A stretch of 38,231 bases of DNA from Planctomycetia bacterium (lineage in GTDB: Bacteria; Planctomycetota; Planctomycetia; Pirellulales; UBA1268), in contig JAPLNR010000053.1 in NCBI GenBank assembly GCA_026401035.1, positions 153,451 through 191,681 on the forward strand, written 5' to 3'. How positions within the stretch are numbered: position 1 is the stretch's first letter; every line of letters starts with the position of its first letter. The position numbers were made by a program, and so were the translations under genes. Below are positions 15,663 to 24,469 of the stretch, one piece after another. The notes under the pieces were generated by a model. That model saw nothing but the letters and a program-made list of their open reading frames with translations. It did not search any database and was not told the origin of the DNA.

Positions 15663-16759
15663 TTTTGGCAGTAGGAAAGCGCGAGCAGCGCGTAGCTCGT
15701 GACGAGGTTGGGGTCGCCCTCCATCCATCGGGGATTCTCATTCACCCATGAGCCGTCGGCCTGCTGCCGGGCGAGGATCGCGTCGGCCAGTTCGCTCCGC
15801 CAGGGCCGCTCCTTGCCGGCGGCATCGGTGAACGATTCTGCGCCAAGCACGTCGAGTGCCTTGCCGGCGGTGTGGAAGTAGTAGTAGAGACCGGCATCGC
15901 CCAGGCCGGGGTTCTCGGCGAACGTGTAATGCTTGGCGAGCCAGGAGAGCGCCGCTTTCACCCGCGGATCGTCCTTCGAGAGCCCGGCGAAGATCATGCT
16001 CTTGAGCCCCGCATAGGTCATCGACCCGTAGCTGCGGAGCCCGCCGGCGGGAGTCGTGCCCGCCTGGCTCTCGCCGCCGGCGGCGGGGGTGTAGTAGAAG
16101 CCGCCGTCGGGGTTCTTGGCGGGGAAGGGGAGCGTGTTATTCGGCCCTTCGAGGTTCTGGGTGCGCGACACGAAGACCAGCGCCCGCTGGATCGCCGGAT
16201 CGTCAGCTCCCGTGCCCACGCTCAGCAGCGCCTCGATCAGAAACGATGTGTTCGAAAGATCGGGCCGGTTCTTCTTGCCGTAGCCCGCGCCGCCGTAGGC
16301 CGGGTCGGAAGGGCCGGGGCCCTCGCCGTCGTCCCACTGCAGGCCCTTCACGAAGGCCTCGGCCCCCTTGATCTCCTTGTCGTAGCGGCCGTCCTTATTG
16401 CAGGCGGCCAGCGCGAGCATCGCGATCGACGTCTCGTAGTTCGCGACGGGCGACTCGGGCGGATGGATGCCGCCGTCGGCATTCCTGAACTCGAGCAGAT
16501 AGGCGATCGCGTTCTTCACGGGCGGCGCATCGGCCGGCGTGCCGCTCTTCACGAGCGCCGTGACGGCCAGCGCCGTGACGGCCGGTCCGGCCTGCGCGGA
16601 GAAACTGCCGTCCTGCGCCTGCCCCTGCTCGACCAGGTACTTCGACGCCTTTTCGATCGACGCCTTGATCGCGGCCGGTTCGGCGGCGCGGGCGGCTCCC
16701 GGGAGCAACACGCCGACCGAGCAGACGGCCGCAAGGAGGGGCATTCGCGGGAACTTCAT
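15659..16759 (-). CDS. Exported prenyltransferase/squalene-oxidase-repeat protein
   Basis: A 366-residue protein with a signal peptide (MKFPRMPLLAAVCSVGVLLPGAARA, cleavage before AEPAA). The mature part is an alpha-alpha toroid built from repeats with QxxDGSF/W-like motifs: GQAQDGSFS, FRNADGGIHPP, NPDGGFYY and RQQADGSWVNENPRW. This is the fold shared by terpene cyclases and the beta-subunits of protein prenyltransferases. The DxDD motif of squalene-hopene cyclases is not seen, and export from the cytoplasm argues against a role in hopanoid synthesis; the catalytic function, if any, is unknown. GAGGTG 4 nt before the ATG supports the start. Such secreted repeat proteins are common in planctomycetes. 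It converges on hemA, sharing a hairpin that contains both stop codons. Confidence 0.85.
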   Translation of the reverse strand: MKFPRMPLLAAVCSVGVLLPGAARAAEPAAIKASIEKASKYLVEQGQAQDGSFSAQAGPAVTALAVTALVKSGTPADAPPVKNAIAYLLEFRNADGGIHPPESPVANYETSIAMLALAACNKDGRYDKEIKGAEAFVKGLQWDDGEGPGPSDPAYGGAGYGKKNRPDLSNTSFLIEALLSVGTGADDPAIQRALVFVSRTQNLEGPNNTLPFPAKNPDGGFYYTPAAGGESQAGTTPAGGLRSYGSMTYAGLKSMIFAGLSKDDPRVKAALSWLAKHYTFAENPGLGDAGLYYYFHTAGKALDVLGAESFTDAAGKERPWRSELADAILARQQADGSWVNENPRWMEGDPNLVTSYALLALSYCQK

Positions 16760-16877
16760 GACGCACCTCTGGAGAGAGACTCTGGCGTGGCCTCGGACAG
16801 GGACGACCAGGAGCTGGCCTCCGTCCTGCGAAGGAAAATGTACGCGCGGAGCGGAGTCGTGGAAAGCATGGGCGGGT

Positions 16878-17984
16878 TCACGGCACCTGGGCCACCTCGC
16901 CGCCGGCCCTGGTGCTCAGGGCCCGCCAGACATCTGCGGCGATCGAATCATCGATCGTGCTCACGGAGCCGTCCATCATCGCGACGCCAACGAGGCCGTT
17001 GTGGTGGCTCCGGGACGTGATCGCTGCGAAGGTTTTCACCGTCGTGCTGCTCCCTTCCTGCCGCGAACTGTAGTCGATGTCGTACGCGATGCCGCTGACT
17101 GCGTGCAGCACTCTTGTGTTGGGCGTAAACACCGTGGTGAAGCCGGCGTGATGCACACGGCCATCCGGCCACTCGGTATGGCCGGTGCAGTCGTTCGTCG
17201 TAGGCCCCAGCTTGGGGTCCGATGGGCTCCCCCCGGCGAGCGTGGCGACCTGCGACGGCTCGGCGGGCGGTGCGGCAGCGGGAAACGCCGTCCCCGGGTC
17301 AGATGTGTTTCGCACGTAGGGCGTGAACGTCTTCACCTCGGCGATGCAGAGCGTCTTGCTCAGGCCGTCGGAAAACATTCCGGCCTTGAATTTCGAATTG
17401 GGGTGGAACGAGCCGTTGCCCCCACTGCCCGTCGCCCCGTCATAGATGAACCACGTGCCGAAGTTGAAGCCGTAGTTGAAGGGATAGACGTAATTGACGC
17501 CGCTCTTCGTGCGGAACATCTGATTCTTCTCGCTCGGGCAGCCGAAAATCGGGATCTTTGCCACGCGGACATTGGCCCAGTTTTGGGCCGGGTCGGGCGT
17601 GCCCGTCGCGACGAAGCCATCGTCCCAAGCCTGCTCGAGATTCACTTTCACAGCGGTATTTCCCTCCTCGATGAAGGGCAGGATCCGTCCGTGGACCGAC
17701 CACGAGCCGTTGTTGCTCGTGAACGTCGTGCCCGGCGTGTGCGTCATGCTCGGCGGAAAGTGCCGCCGCGCACTCTCGTAAGAATGCACGGCAAGTGCGA
17801 GCTGGCGGATGTTGCTCTGGCAGCTCGTCCGCCGGGCCGCCTCGCGGGCGCCCTGCACGGCCGGCAGGAGCATGCCGACGAGCGTGCCGATGATCGCGAT
17901 CACGACCAACAGTTCCACGAGCGTGAACGCTCTTGCATGGACGGATGGACGGATCGAATAACGCAAAAAACCTACGGTGCTCAT
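16878..17984 (-). CDS. DUF1559 prepilin-like protein
   Basis: A 368-residue protein of the large planctomycete DUF1559 family. A type IV prepilin-type leader is present (HARAFTLVELLVVIAIIGTLVGMLLPAV): cleavage would follow the Ala before Phe, leaving an N-methylated Phe and the conserved Glu at position 5. The following QGAREAARRTSCQSNIRQLALAVHSYES is the typical continuation, and a C-terminal HHNGLVGVAMMDGSVSTIDDSI segment (H...G.V...DGSV) is the other family mark. These proteins are probably assembled at or exported through a type II/IV pilus-like machine; their precise job is unknown. ATG 17984 is preferred over 18017, since the longer form only adds 11 residues ahead of an already long leader. 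No pilus assembly gene lies nearby. Confidence 0.9.
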   Translation of the reverse strand: MSTVGFLRYSIRPSVHARAFTLVELLVVIAIIGTLVGMLLPAVQGAREAARRTSCQSNIRQLALAVHSYESARRHFPPSMTHTPGTTFTSNNGSWSVHGRILPFIEEGNTAVKVNLEQAWDDGFVATGTPDPAQNWANVRVAKIPIFGCPSEKNQMFRTKSGVNYVYPFNYGFNFGTWFIYDGATGSGGNGSFHPNSKFKAGMFSDGLSKTLCIAEVKTFTPYVRNTSDPGTAFPAAAPPAEPSQVATLAGGSPSDPKLGPTTNDCTGHTEWPDGRVHHAGFTTVFTPNTRVLHAVSGIAYDIDYSSRQEGSSTTVKTFAAITSRSHHNGLVGVAMMDGSVSTIDDSIAADVWRALSTRAGGEVAQVP

Positions 17985-18102
17985 CGTGCCGGAGATGGAC
18001 TGCACATGCCATGCCAAACCGCAGATCGCGGTATGACCATGGCATAACGTGACATTTCCCTGCCAGGCACGCGGCCTCGCCGTGTGCCGTTGGCGAAAAG
18101 TT

Positions 18103-18133
18103 CCTCGCGGCCGGTGAAAAAATCACCGAGGAG
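18103..18133 (-). terminator. Hairpin after the H1-like gene
   Basis: On the minus strand, CGGTGA and TCACCG (18128-18112) form a 6-bp stem around a T-rich loop, with flanking CCT and AGG able to pair across a bulge. It lies about 7 nt after the stop of the H1-like gene. The following T tract (AACTTTTC) is short, so it is only a candidate terminator. Confidence 0.45.
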
Positions 18134-18139
18134 GCGTGG

Positions 18140-18919
18140 CTACTTTCCCCGGCGGTCGCGGGCGGCCTGGCGACGCTTGCCGGCGGCGAGCGTGTGGCCG
18201 ACGCGGCGGGTCACCTTGCCGTCGATCTTGAGCAGCGCCGCGGTGGCCGACGCCTTCGCCGACCGCTGCTGGGCGACGTCGAACCGGAGCGGCTGGTTGG
18301 CAGCCTTGGCCTTGAGCGCCGCAGAAGCACCAGCCGGCCGCCGCTGCTTGCCACGCTTCGGTTTCGCTACCGGCGCCGTGGCCGCCTTTCGGGCAACGGC
18401 CGGAGCGGGCTTCGCGACGGGGGCTACGGGCTTGGCCGTGAGCTTTGCTGCGGGCTTGGCTTTGGACTTCGGTGCGCGGCTGCGGTTGATTTCAGCCTTG
18501 GCCTCGGCCAGCTTTTCCCGCATGCCGGCCCGCGTCATGCGATGGCCCGCCGTGCGTGCGGCTTTCGTCACCTGCTTCGCGGCCACCGGCTTGGCGGCGG
18601 CGGATGCGAAACCACCCTCGGCGAGGCGGGCCTGGATCCGCTCGATCGCGGCGGCAAAGGCGTCTGACTTCTTCCGGCTCCGTGCGTTGGCGGCGGCGGT
18701 GCCGGCGGCGACCGAACGCTTCGTCGTGCGGGCCTGCGTGGTGTGAAGACCGCGCCACTTGTCACGGAGGCCACGGGCGAGGGAGAGCATATTGTCGAGT
18801 TGCTTCTGCGATGCGGCGAGGAGCTGTTTTTCGGTAGACGATTCCAGCACGTCCAACTCGGCGGAGGTGAAGAGGTGGCGGATGCGATCGAGGCCGGGGA
18901 CGCTGGATGACTTCGCCAT
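18140..18919 (-). CDS. Histone-H1-like Lys/Ala/Pro-rich basic protein
   Basis: A 259-residue very basic protein. Residues 1-50 (VPGLDRIRHLFTSAELDVLESSTEKQL and on) look helical and may form a coiled coil or dimerisation unit. A short Arg/Lys-rich part follows. Then comes an extended low-complexity tail (about residues 150-240) with repeated AKP, KPAAK, PVAKP and KRGKQRRP segments, like the tails of eukaryotic H1 and of bacterial H1-like proteins such as Chlamydia Hc1/Hc2. Binding and compacting DNA is therefore likely, in a phylum known for condensed nucleoids, but this is inference. It could alternatively bind RNA or ribosomes. GAGGA 8 nt before the ATG supports the start. A long untranslated or spacer region (about 170 nt) separates it from the upstream gene. 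Confidence 0.75.
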   Translation of the reverse strand: MAKSSSVPGLDRIRHLFTSAELDVLESSTEKQLLAASQKQLDNMLSLARGLRDKWRGLHTTQARTTKRSVAAGTAAANARSRKKSDAFAAAIERIQARLAEGGFASAAAKPVAAKQVTKAARTAGHRMTRAGMREKLAEAKAEINRSRAPKSKAKPAAKLTAKPVAPVAKPAPAVARKAATAPVAKPKRGKQRRPAGASAALKAKAANQPLRFDVAQQRSAKASATAALLKIDGKVTRRVGHTLAAGKRRQAARDRRGK

Positions 18920-19091
18920 GGAAAGATTCCTCGGGGGTGCGACGTGCGGTCGTGCGGTCGGCCGCACCATGGGGCCGGGATCCGCAGTCGGCCGAGCGTC
19001 GCCGCGGCCAAGCCGGCAATCATCCGCTGTCCGGCCCCAAATTGGCAAGCGGACGCCAAGCTCCTCCGGGCGAACAATAACCGCCGGCGGT

Positions 19092-19664
19092 TCAGACAGG
19101 CGCTGTGGGCAGGGCCCGCGGATGGGCGGGCACCTGGGCCGGCGGCGGGTCACGGCCTTCCTCGAGGCTCCACTGCTCACGCTCCTGATCGGTGGCGTAG
19201 AACGTCAGCCAGACGGTCGTGTCTTCGACGTCGGCTGCGCTGCAGTCCCAATGAAAGTAGTTGTCGGGGAGATCGACCCGCTTCACGGCCGCCGGCAGGA
19301 TGTCACGTCGGATCAGCGCGTAAAGCTCACGGTCGGCGAGGTGATCGGTGTATTCAAGGACCACCCGCTTGGCGAACAGTTTGTCGATCACCTGCCAGAG
19401 CCGATCGTGCACCTGCTCGTCGTCGAGCGTGCAGGCCGGCTGCATGGCGAGGATCGGTTCGAACCAGCGGGCGATCGGCACGAGCGGAGCCTGCTCCCAG
19501 GCGAGCATCGACTCGAGGAAGCGGTTCTCGGACTCCGTCGGCAGGAAGCGGAAATCGATCTCGAAGATCGCCTCGTCGAGGTAGGGCTCGATGGCATCCC
19601 GCAACTCGGCGTTGCGGAGCAGGCAGTCGACTTCTTCGGGATCAGGGTGTTGTGCGAGGGCCAT
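19092..19664 (-). CDS. Conserved protein of unknown function
   Basis: A 190-residue soluble protein with no signal peptide or membrane segment. The body is acidic and well balanced, with clear secondary-structure patterning (EEVDCLLRNAELRDAIEPYLDEAIFEID, VHDRLWQVIDKLFAKRVVLEYTDHLADRELYALIRRDILP, NYFHWDCSAADVEDTTVWLTFYATDQERE), and only the last 25 residues are Pro-rich and low complexity. Codon use and composition argue that it is a real gene. I recall similar proteins only as planctomycete hypotheticals and cannot assign a function. ATG 19664 is chosen; the frame stays open 186 nt further upstream, but that part lacks conserved-looking sequence. No strong ribosome-binding site was seen. Confidence 0.7.
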   Translation of the reverse strand: MALAQHPDPEEVDCLLRNAELRDAIEPYLDEAIFEIDFRFLPTESENRFLESMLAWEQAPLVPIARWFEPILAMQPACTLDDEQVHDRLWQVIDKLFAKRVVLEYTDHLADRELYALIRRDILPAAVKRVDLPDNYFHWDCSAADVEDTTVWLTFYATDQEREQWSLEEGRDPPPAQVPAHPRALPTAPV

Positions 19665-20088
19665 GCCGTGCTTGTTCCAGCGGGTTTTCGGTCGCACGCC
19701 GCCGACCCACGTGGGCTCCGCGTGCTTCTGAACACCGACGATACCAACGGCAAAAGCCAGTTCAATGAAATTTCCGGCGTTTTTGTGCTGTTTTTCGGGG
19801 GTCGGGTCGGCACGATCGCTACGATGCGACGACTTTCCGTGGCCGCCCAATGCCCCCTGGTTTACCCGGACGCGCCAAGGCCCGTCGGCACGTGAACGGC
19901 CAGCGGTAGACCGGGTTTCGCGGGCTGTCTAGAAGCGGCGGCTCCCGACGCTGAGGAGCTGGGATCGGCGGAAGCTCGAGGAGCATTGGAGTTTTCGCTG
20001 GTTTGAGGCCCGCGCCGCCGCATGACGCCGGTGCGAAAAATCCACGCGACGCGACTTCTGCCGTCCCGGCGACCAATGTGGCCAGTCG
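19665..20088. other. Gene-free stretch holding a structured repeat
   Basis: These 424 nt contain no convincing gene. A minus-strand frame at 19819-20076 is proline-rich, lacks a ribosome-binding site and overlaps the repeat, so it is rejected. The right part holds the third copy of the covarying hairpin element (19961-20067), ending 21 nt after the stop of the DUF1501 gene. The left part should hold the promoter for the conserved unknown gene; no clear boxes were found. Confidence 0.5.
19961..20067 (+). repeat. Covarying hairpin element, copy 3
   Basis: A 107-nt element beginning GGGATCGGCGGAAG and ending CTTCTGCCGTCCC, which pair as an outer stem. An inner stem is GGAGTTTTCGC with GCGAAAAATCC. 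It matches the two copies at 33609-33718 and 34880-34983 (minus strand) along both arms, but the central 30-40 nt are unrelated. An inner A-T pair of the other copies is T-A here, and a C-G pair is G-C, so pairing is kept while sequence changes. Confidence 0.75.
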
Positions 20089-21555
20089 TCAGGCCAGCAC
20101 ACCCTTCACGACATGCCCGTGGACGTCGGTGAGCCGGAATTGGCGGCCCTGGTAGCGGAAGGTGAGCTTCGTGTGGTCGATGCCCACGAGGTGCATGATC
20201 GTGGCCTGCATGTCATGGATGTGGACCGGGTCGGCCGTGATGTTCCAGGCGTAGTCGTCGGTCGAGCCGTACACATGGCCGGCCTTCACGCCGCCACCCG
20301 CCAGCCAGAATGAATAGGCCTTGCCGAAGTGGTCGCGGCCCTTGGGATTGGCCGGATCGCCCTGGCCGAATGGCGTGCGGCCAAACTCGCCCCCCCAGGC
20401 GACGAGCGTGTCGGAAAGCAGGCCCCGCTCCTTGAGGTCTTGGACGAGCGCGGCCGACGGCCTGTCCGTATCCTTGCACTGCTGTTCGAGTTGCGTGAAC
20501 AGGTTGCCGTGCTGGTCCCAGCCGGCGTGCATCAATTGCACGAACCGCGTACCGCGTTCCAGGAGCCGCCGCGCGATCAGGCAGTTGTAGGCGAAGCTGC
20601 CCTTGAGGTGCACATCGGGTCCGTAGCGGTCGAGCACGTGCTTCGGCTCGTCGGTAAAATCGACGAGATCGGGCACGCTCGCCTGCATCCGATAGGCCAT
20701 CTCGTACTGCGCGATCCGCGTGTCGATCTCGGGATCGCCGTAGTCGGCCAGATGCGCGGCGTTCATCGCGGCGATGTCGTCGAGGAGCGTCCGGCGGGCC
20801 GCGCGGCTCACGCCCGCGGGATTTGCCAGATAGGGCACGGGGTCGCCCGTGTTGCGGAACCGCACGCCCTGAAACCGGCTCGGCAGGAAACCGCTGCCCC
20901 AGTAGTAGTCGAAGAACAACTGCCCGCAGCTCTTCGCCTTGTCGCTCGAGGTCATCACGACGAAGGCCGGCAGGTCTTCCGTCTCGCAGCCAAGGCCGTA
21001 GCTCATCCACGCGCCCATGCTCGGCCGGCCGGGCACCTGCCCGCCGGTCATGAAAAACGTCACGCCCGGTGCATGGTTCACCGCCTCCGTGTTCATGCTC
21101 CGCACGAGGCAGATCTCGTCGGCGATGCCGCCGATGCCGGGCAGCATCTCGCTCAGCTCGATCCCGCTCTGGCCATACTTTCTGAAGCCCTTGATCGGCG
21201 ACACGATGGGCCACTTCGCATAGCCGCTCGACATCGTCGAGAGCCGCGTCGCACCGCGAACGCTCTCGGGGATGTCCTGACCGCCCCGCTCGATCAGGGC
21301 CGGCTTGGGGTCGAAGAGATCGACGTGCGACGGACCGCCCCCCTGCCAGAGCATGACCACCCGCTTGGCCGTGGGCGCGTGGTGCGGCAGACCGGGAAGG
21401 CCCGGCAGGCCCCTGGGCTGCACCGCCGGAACCGCCGCGGCCGTGTCCTTGGCGAGCAGCGACGCCAGGGCCACGGAGCCGATGCCCATGCCGGCCGACC
21501 CAAAGAGTTGGCGGCGGGTGACGCGCTGGACGTTTTCGAGATGCGGGTCGTTCAT
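20089..21555 (-). CDS. DUF1501 protein with Tat-type signal (first copy)
   Basis: A 488-residue member of DUF1501, a family related to the alkaline phosphatase/sulfatase superfamily and hugely expanded in planctomycetes. The N-terminus has a twin-arginine-type leader (VTRRQLFGSAGMGIGSVALASLLA), so folded export is likely. Family marks include VVMLWQGGGPSHVDLFDPKP near the start, NHAPGVTFFMTGG and PSMGAWMSYGLGCE in the middle, and WGGEFGRTPFGQ...KGRDHFGKAYSFWLAGGGVKAG followed by DMQATIMHLVGIDHTKLTFRYQGR at the end. Biochemical activity of the family is not established. It lies 25 nt after the PSD1 gene and is presumably co-transcribed and partnered with it, although a palindromic repeat occupies the gap. 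ATG 21555 directly precedes the leader. Confidence 0.92.
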   Translation of the reverse strand: MNDPHLENVQRVTRRQLFGSAGMGIGSVALASLLAKDTAAAVPAVQPRGLPGLPGLPHHAPTAKRVVMLWQGGGPSHVDLFDPKPALIERGGQDIPESVRGATRLSTMSSGYAKWPIVSPIKGFRKYGQSGIELSEMLPGIGGIADEICLVRSMNTEAVNHAPGVTFFMTGGQVPGRPSMGAWMSYGLGCETEDLPAFVVMTSSDKAKSCGQLFFDYYWGSGFLPSRFQGVRFRNTGDPVPYLANPAGVSRAARRTLLDDIAAMNAAHLADYGDPEIDTRIAQYEMAYRMQASVPDLVDFTDEPKHVLDRYGPDVHLKGSFAYNCLIARRLLERGTRFVQLMHAGWDQHGNLFTQLEQQCKDTDRPSAALVQDLKERGLLSDTLVAWGGEFGRTPFGQGDPANPKGRDHFGKAYSFWLAGGGVKAGHVYGSTDDYAWNITADPVHIHDMQATIMHLVGIDHTKLTFRYQGRQFRLTDVHGHVVKGVLA

Positions 21556-21562
21556 GATTCTC

Positions 21563-21584
21563 GACAGGCTGAAGCCTGTCCTAC
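21563..21584 (-). repeat. GTAGGAC palindromic repeat carrying the PSD1 stop codon
   Basis: On the minus strand it reads GTAGGACAGGCTTCAGCCTG and so on. Its TAG (21583-21581) is the stop codon of the PSD1 gene. ACAGGCT-TC-AGCCTGT is an almost perfect palindrome. It fills the 25-nt gap between the co-directional PSD1 and DUF1501 genes. Confidence 0.85.
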
Positions 21585-24145
21585 TCACGTGTGAGGGCTT
21601 CGTCGAGGTTCAGGATCGCCAGGCAGACGCTGCTCAGTGCCGCGTGTTCGGCCACGTCGAGGGCATCGTCGCGGCTGCTTTTGCCCACGCTCACGAGTTC
21701 CTTGGCGGCGCCGGTGTCGGCCTTGTAGATCTCCAGTTGCCGGTCGTGCATGCGACGCAGGGCCGTCAGATCGTAGTCGGTTGGCTTGCGGCCGAGGATC
21801 CGGCGGAAGGCGTAGCCCAGACGGGCATCGGCCTCCGCCACGGCAGTCATGCTCTTTTCGGCGAGCACGCGGGCGGCCTCGACCCAGGTCGGGTCGTTCA
21901 AGGTCGTAAGGGCGTGCAGCGGCGTGCTGGTCTGGCTCGCGCGGACGGTGCAGGTCTGGCGGTTGGCCGTGTCGAACATATTCGCGGGGCTCACCGTCCG
22001 CCGCCAAAACGTATAGAGGCTGCGGCGGTAGAGGTCGGTGCCGCTCGAGGCGGGATAGTTGAAGTCGCGTTCCTTCGTGATCGCCAGCGCCTCCCAGATC
22101 TGGTCGGGCTGATAGGGATAGACGGGCTGGCCGCCGACCCGCAGGTCGATCAGACCGCTCGCCGCGAGCGCCCCGTCGCGAAGCACCAGCGCCGGCATGC
22201 GGATCCGGCTCGCTCGGGCATGCAGCCGGTTTTCGGGATCCTTGGCGAGGTGGTCGGGCGTGACCTTGCTCGCCTGCCGGTAGGTGGCGCTCGTCACGAG
22301 CAGCCGATGCATCTGCTTCTGGCTCCAGCCCCGCTCGCGAAACTCGACCGCCAGCCAGTCAAGCAGGCTCATGTGCCGGGGATACTCGCTCTGTACTCCC
22401 ATGTCTTCGGTGGTCTTCACGAGCCCCGTGCCGAAGAACTGCTGCCACATCCGGTTCATCTGCACGCGGGCGGTGAGCGGATGCTCCGGCAGGAAGAGCC
22501 AGCGGGCCAAACCCAGCCGATTCGCAGGCGCGTCTTTCGGCAGCGGCGGCAGGAAGGCCGGCGCAGCGAACGTGAGCTTCTCCCCCTTCGGCGAAAGGTA
22601 GTCGCCGCGGTCGAGGATCTTCGTCTCCCGCGGCTTGGCGTCGCTCATCACCATCACGCGGGGCAACTGGTCGCCCTTGTAGTCCTCGAAGGCTTTCCGC
22701 GCCGCCTCATACCTGGCCACCTGCGGCAATTTGCCGACGATGCCCCCCTTCACTTTTGAATCGAAGAAACTCCGCAGCTCCCGCTCGATCGTCTTGGTTT
22801 CCTCGGCGGTCCGCTCCGTTTCCGGTTTCCGCAACAGCGGCGTGACCGTGCGGGAAAGATCCTTGCCATCGGCCGGTTCGCCGTCGGCAAACAGCCCCGC
22901 CTTCCAGGCCTCGTAGGCGGCATCGATCACGGGCTTCGAGTCGCCCTCCAGCGACTTCATCTGCGACTCGAGCTCCGCAAGCCGCTGCGTGTTTTCCGCG
23001 GTCGGCAGTTCGAGCACCGGCGGCGCCACGCGGATGCGGGCCGAGAACCTGCTCGGGGCGCCCGACTCCGGCACGCGATTGAACACGTCGAGCAGGCTGT
23101 AATAGTCGGACTGCTTCATCGGGTCGTATTTGTGATCGTGGCACTGGGCGCAGGCCATCGTCAGCCCCAGCCACGTCGTGCTCGTCGTGTCGACACGGTC
23201 GAAGAGGTTGTTGAACCGCTGCTCTTCGGCGATCGCGCCCCCCTCGCCGTTCAAGAGGTGATTGCGGTTGAAGCCGCTTGCGATCTTCTGCTCGTTGGTC
23301 GCGTCCGGCAGCAGGTCGCCGGCCAATTGCTCGATCGAGAATTGGTCGAACGGCATGTCGGCGTTGAGGGCTTTCACCACCCAGTCGCGCCAGATCCACT
23401 GCCAGGTGTCGCCATCCTGCTGAAAGCCGTTGGAGTCGGCGTAGCGCGCGGCATCGAGCCAGGGGAGCGCCATCCGCTCGCCGTAGTGCGGGCTCGCCAG
23501 CAGCCGGTCGACCAGCAGCTCGTATGCCTCCGGCCGTGAATCGGCGACGAAAGCGTCGACCTCCTCGGGCGTTGGCGGCAGGCCGACGAGATCGGCATGG
23601 AGCCGGCGGATGAGCGTTTCCCGGGAGGCCTCCGGCGCGGGCGTCAGGCCGGCGGCCTCGATCTTTGCAAGCACGAACCGGTCGACCCCGTTCCGCACCC
23701 AGTCGGTCTTCTTCACATCGGGAGCGGCCGGCCGCACCGGCGGCGTAAATGCCCAGTGCGGCTCGTACTCGGCGCCTTCCTTGATCCAGCGATCGAGCAG
23801 CTGCTTCTGAGCATCCGTGAGCCGCCGGTTGGAGTCGGGCGGCGGCATGAGCACGTCGGCATCGGTCGAATGAATCCGTTCGAGCAGCGTGCTTGCGCCG
23901 GGATCGCCCGGCACGATCGCGCCCGCCTCGAGGGCGGCGGCCCGGTCGTCGAGCCGCAGGTCGGCCTCCCGCTTCTGGCCGTCCTGCCCGTGGCAGTAGA
24001 AGCAGTTTTCCGACAGAATCGGTCGGATATCCCGATTGAAGTCAAGGGGAGAGGCGACGGGCTCCGCTGCGAGTCGGCGCGGCGATCCGACGAGCAGGGC
24101 TGCCGCGACAGCGATCCAGACGGCAGGCACGGTCGAGCAACCCAT
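21581..24145 (-). CDS. PSD1 and planctomycete cytochrome C domain protein (DUF1549/DUF1553)
   Basis: An 854-residue exported protein typical of planctomycetes. A signal peptide (VPAVWIAVAAALLVGSPRRLAAEP) is followed by a planctomycete cytochrome c domain with a heme-binding motif C48-x-x-C51-H52 (ENCFYCHGQ) and a Met-containing MPPPDS segment. Next come the DUF1549 region (PPTPEEVDAFVAD, MALPWLDAARYADSNGFQQDG), a second CxxCH in MACAQCHDHKYDP, and the DUF1553 domain (HPLTARVQMNRMWQQFFGTGLVKT, TSATYRQ, ALTTLNDPTWVEAARVLAEK). It is thought to act at the cell surface or periplasm, perhaps in redox or polysaccharide metabolism, but no activity is proven. AAGGTG 4-5 nt before ATG 24145 supports this start over an upstream GTG. 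The DUF1501 gene downstream is its regular partner. Confidence 0.92.
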   Translation of the reverse strand: MGCSTVPAVWIAVAAALLVGSPRRLAAEPVASPLDFNRDIRPILSENCFYCHGQDGQKREADLRLDDRAAALEAGAIVPGDPGASTLLERIHSTDADVLMPPPDSNRRLTDAQKQLLDRWIKEGAEYEPHWAFTPPVRPAAPDVKKTDWVRNGVDRFVLAKIEAAGLTPAPEASRETLIRRLHADLVGLPPTPEEVDAFVADSRPEAYELLVDRLLASPHYGERMALPWLDAARYADSNGFQQDGDTWQWIWRDWVVKALNADMPFDQFSIEQLAGDLLPDATNEQKIASGFNRNHLLNGEGGAIAEEQRFNNLFDRVDTTSTTWLGLTMACAQCHDHKYDPMKQSDYYSLLDVFNRVPESGAPSRFSARIRVAPPVLELPTAENTQRLAELESQMKSLEGDSKPVIDAAYEAWKAGLFADGEPADGKDLSRTVTPLLRKPETERTAEETKTIERELRSFFDSKVKGGIVGKLPQVARYEAARKAFEDYKGDQLPRVMVMSDAKPRETKILDRGDYLSPKGEKLTFAAPAFLPPLPKDAPANRLGLARWLFLPEHPLTARVQMNRMWQQFFGTGLVKTTEDMGVQSEYPRHMSLLDWLAVEFRERGWSQKQMHRLLVTSATYRQASKVTPDHLAKDPENRLHARASRIRMPALVLRDGALAASGLIDLRVGGQPVYPYQPDQIWEALAITKERDFNYPASSGTDLYRRSLYTFWRRTVSPANMFDTANRQTCTVRASQTSTPLHALTTLNDPTWVEAARVLAEKSMTAVAEADARLGYAFRRILGRKPTDYDLTALRRMHDRQLEIYKADTGAAKELVSVGKSSRDDALDVAEHAALSSVCLAILNLDEALTRE

Positions 24146-24469
24146 GGAACACCTTCCGGGGGTCACCCGCGTCGCCGATCCAAGCCCACGGCTCGAACCG
24201 TGACAGACTCGAATCGCGGACCAAGTGGTCGATCAGCGGGATAAACGCTTTCTCTGGAAAACTCTAGCACAGGAAAACCTCTGCGGCCAGGGTTTTTTGG
24301 CAGGGCATGCCCGACGGCCAATTTGCGGTCGCCAGCGCAGAGAATTCGCGACCGTCGCGGCCGGCGGGGGGGATATGGTAGTTCGGCAGAGCCTTCATTT
24401 TCCGCCGGCCCGGGTCCCCCCGTAGAGTTCCCCGTGGTCTCCAACTGTCCCGAAACCGAGGTGCGTCCC
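24146..24469. other. Divergent intergenic region
   Basis: These 324 nt separate the divergent PSD1 and flavodoxin-like genes and must contain both promoters. The AT-richer centre (24245-24300, with TCTAGCACAGGAAAACC and GGTTTTTTGG) is the likeliest promoter zone, but no convincing pair of boxes was found. GGTCGC (24329-24334) and GCGACC (near 24348-24353) could form a weak stem. No gene or RNA recognised. Confidence 0.4.

Noticed and set aside
19819..20076. Minus-strand frame of 85 codons upstream of the first DUF1501 gene's end
   Set aside because: Pro-rich, no ribosome-binding site, and it covers the structured repeat.
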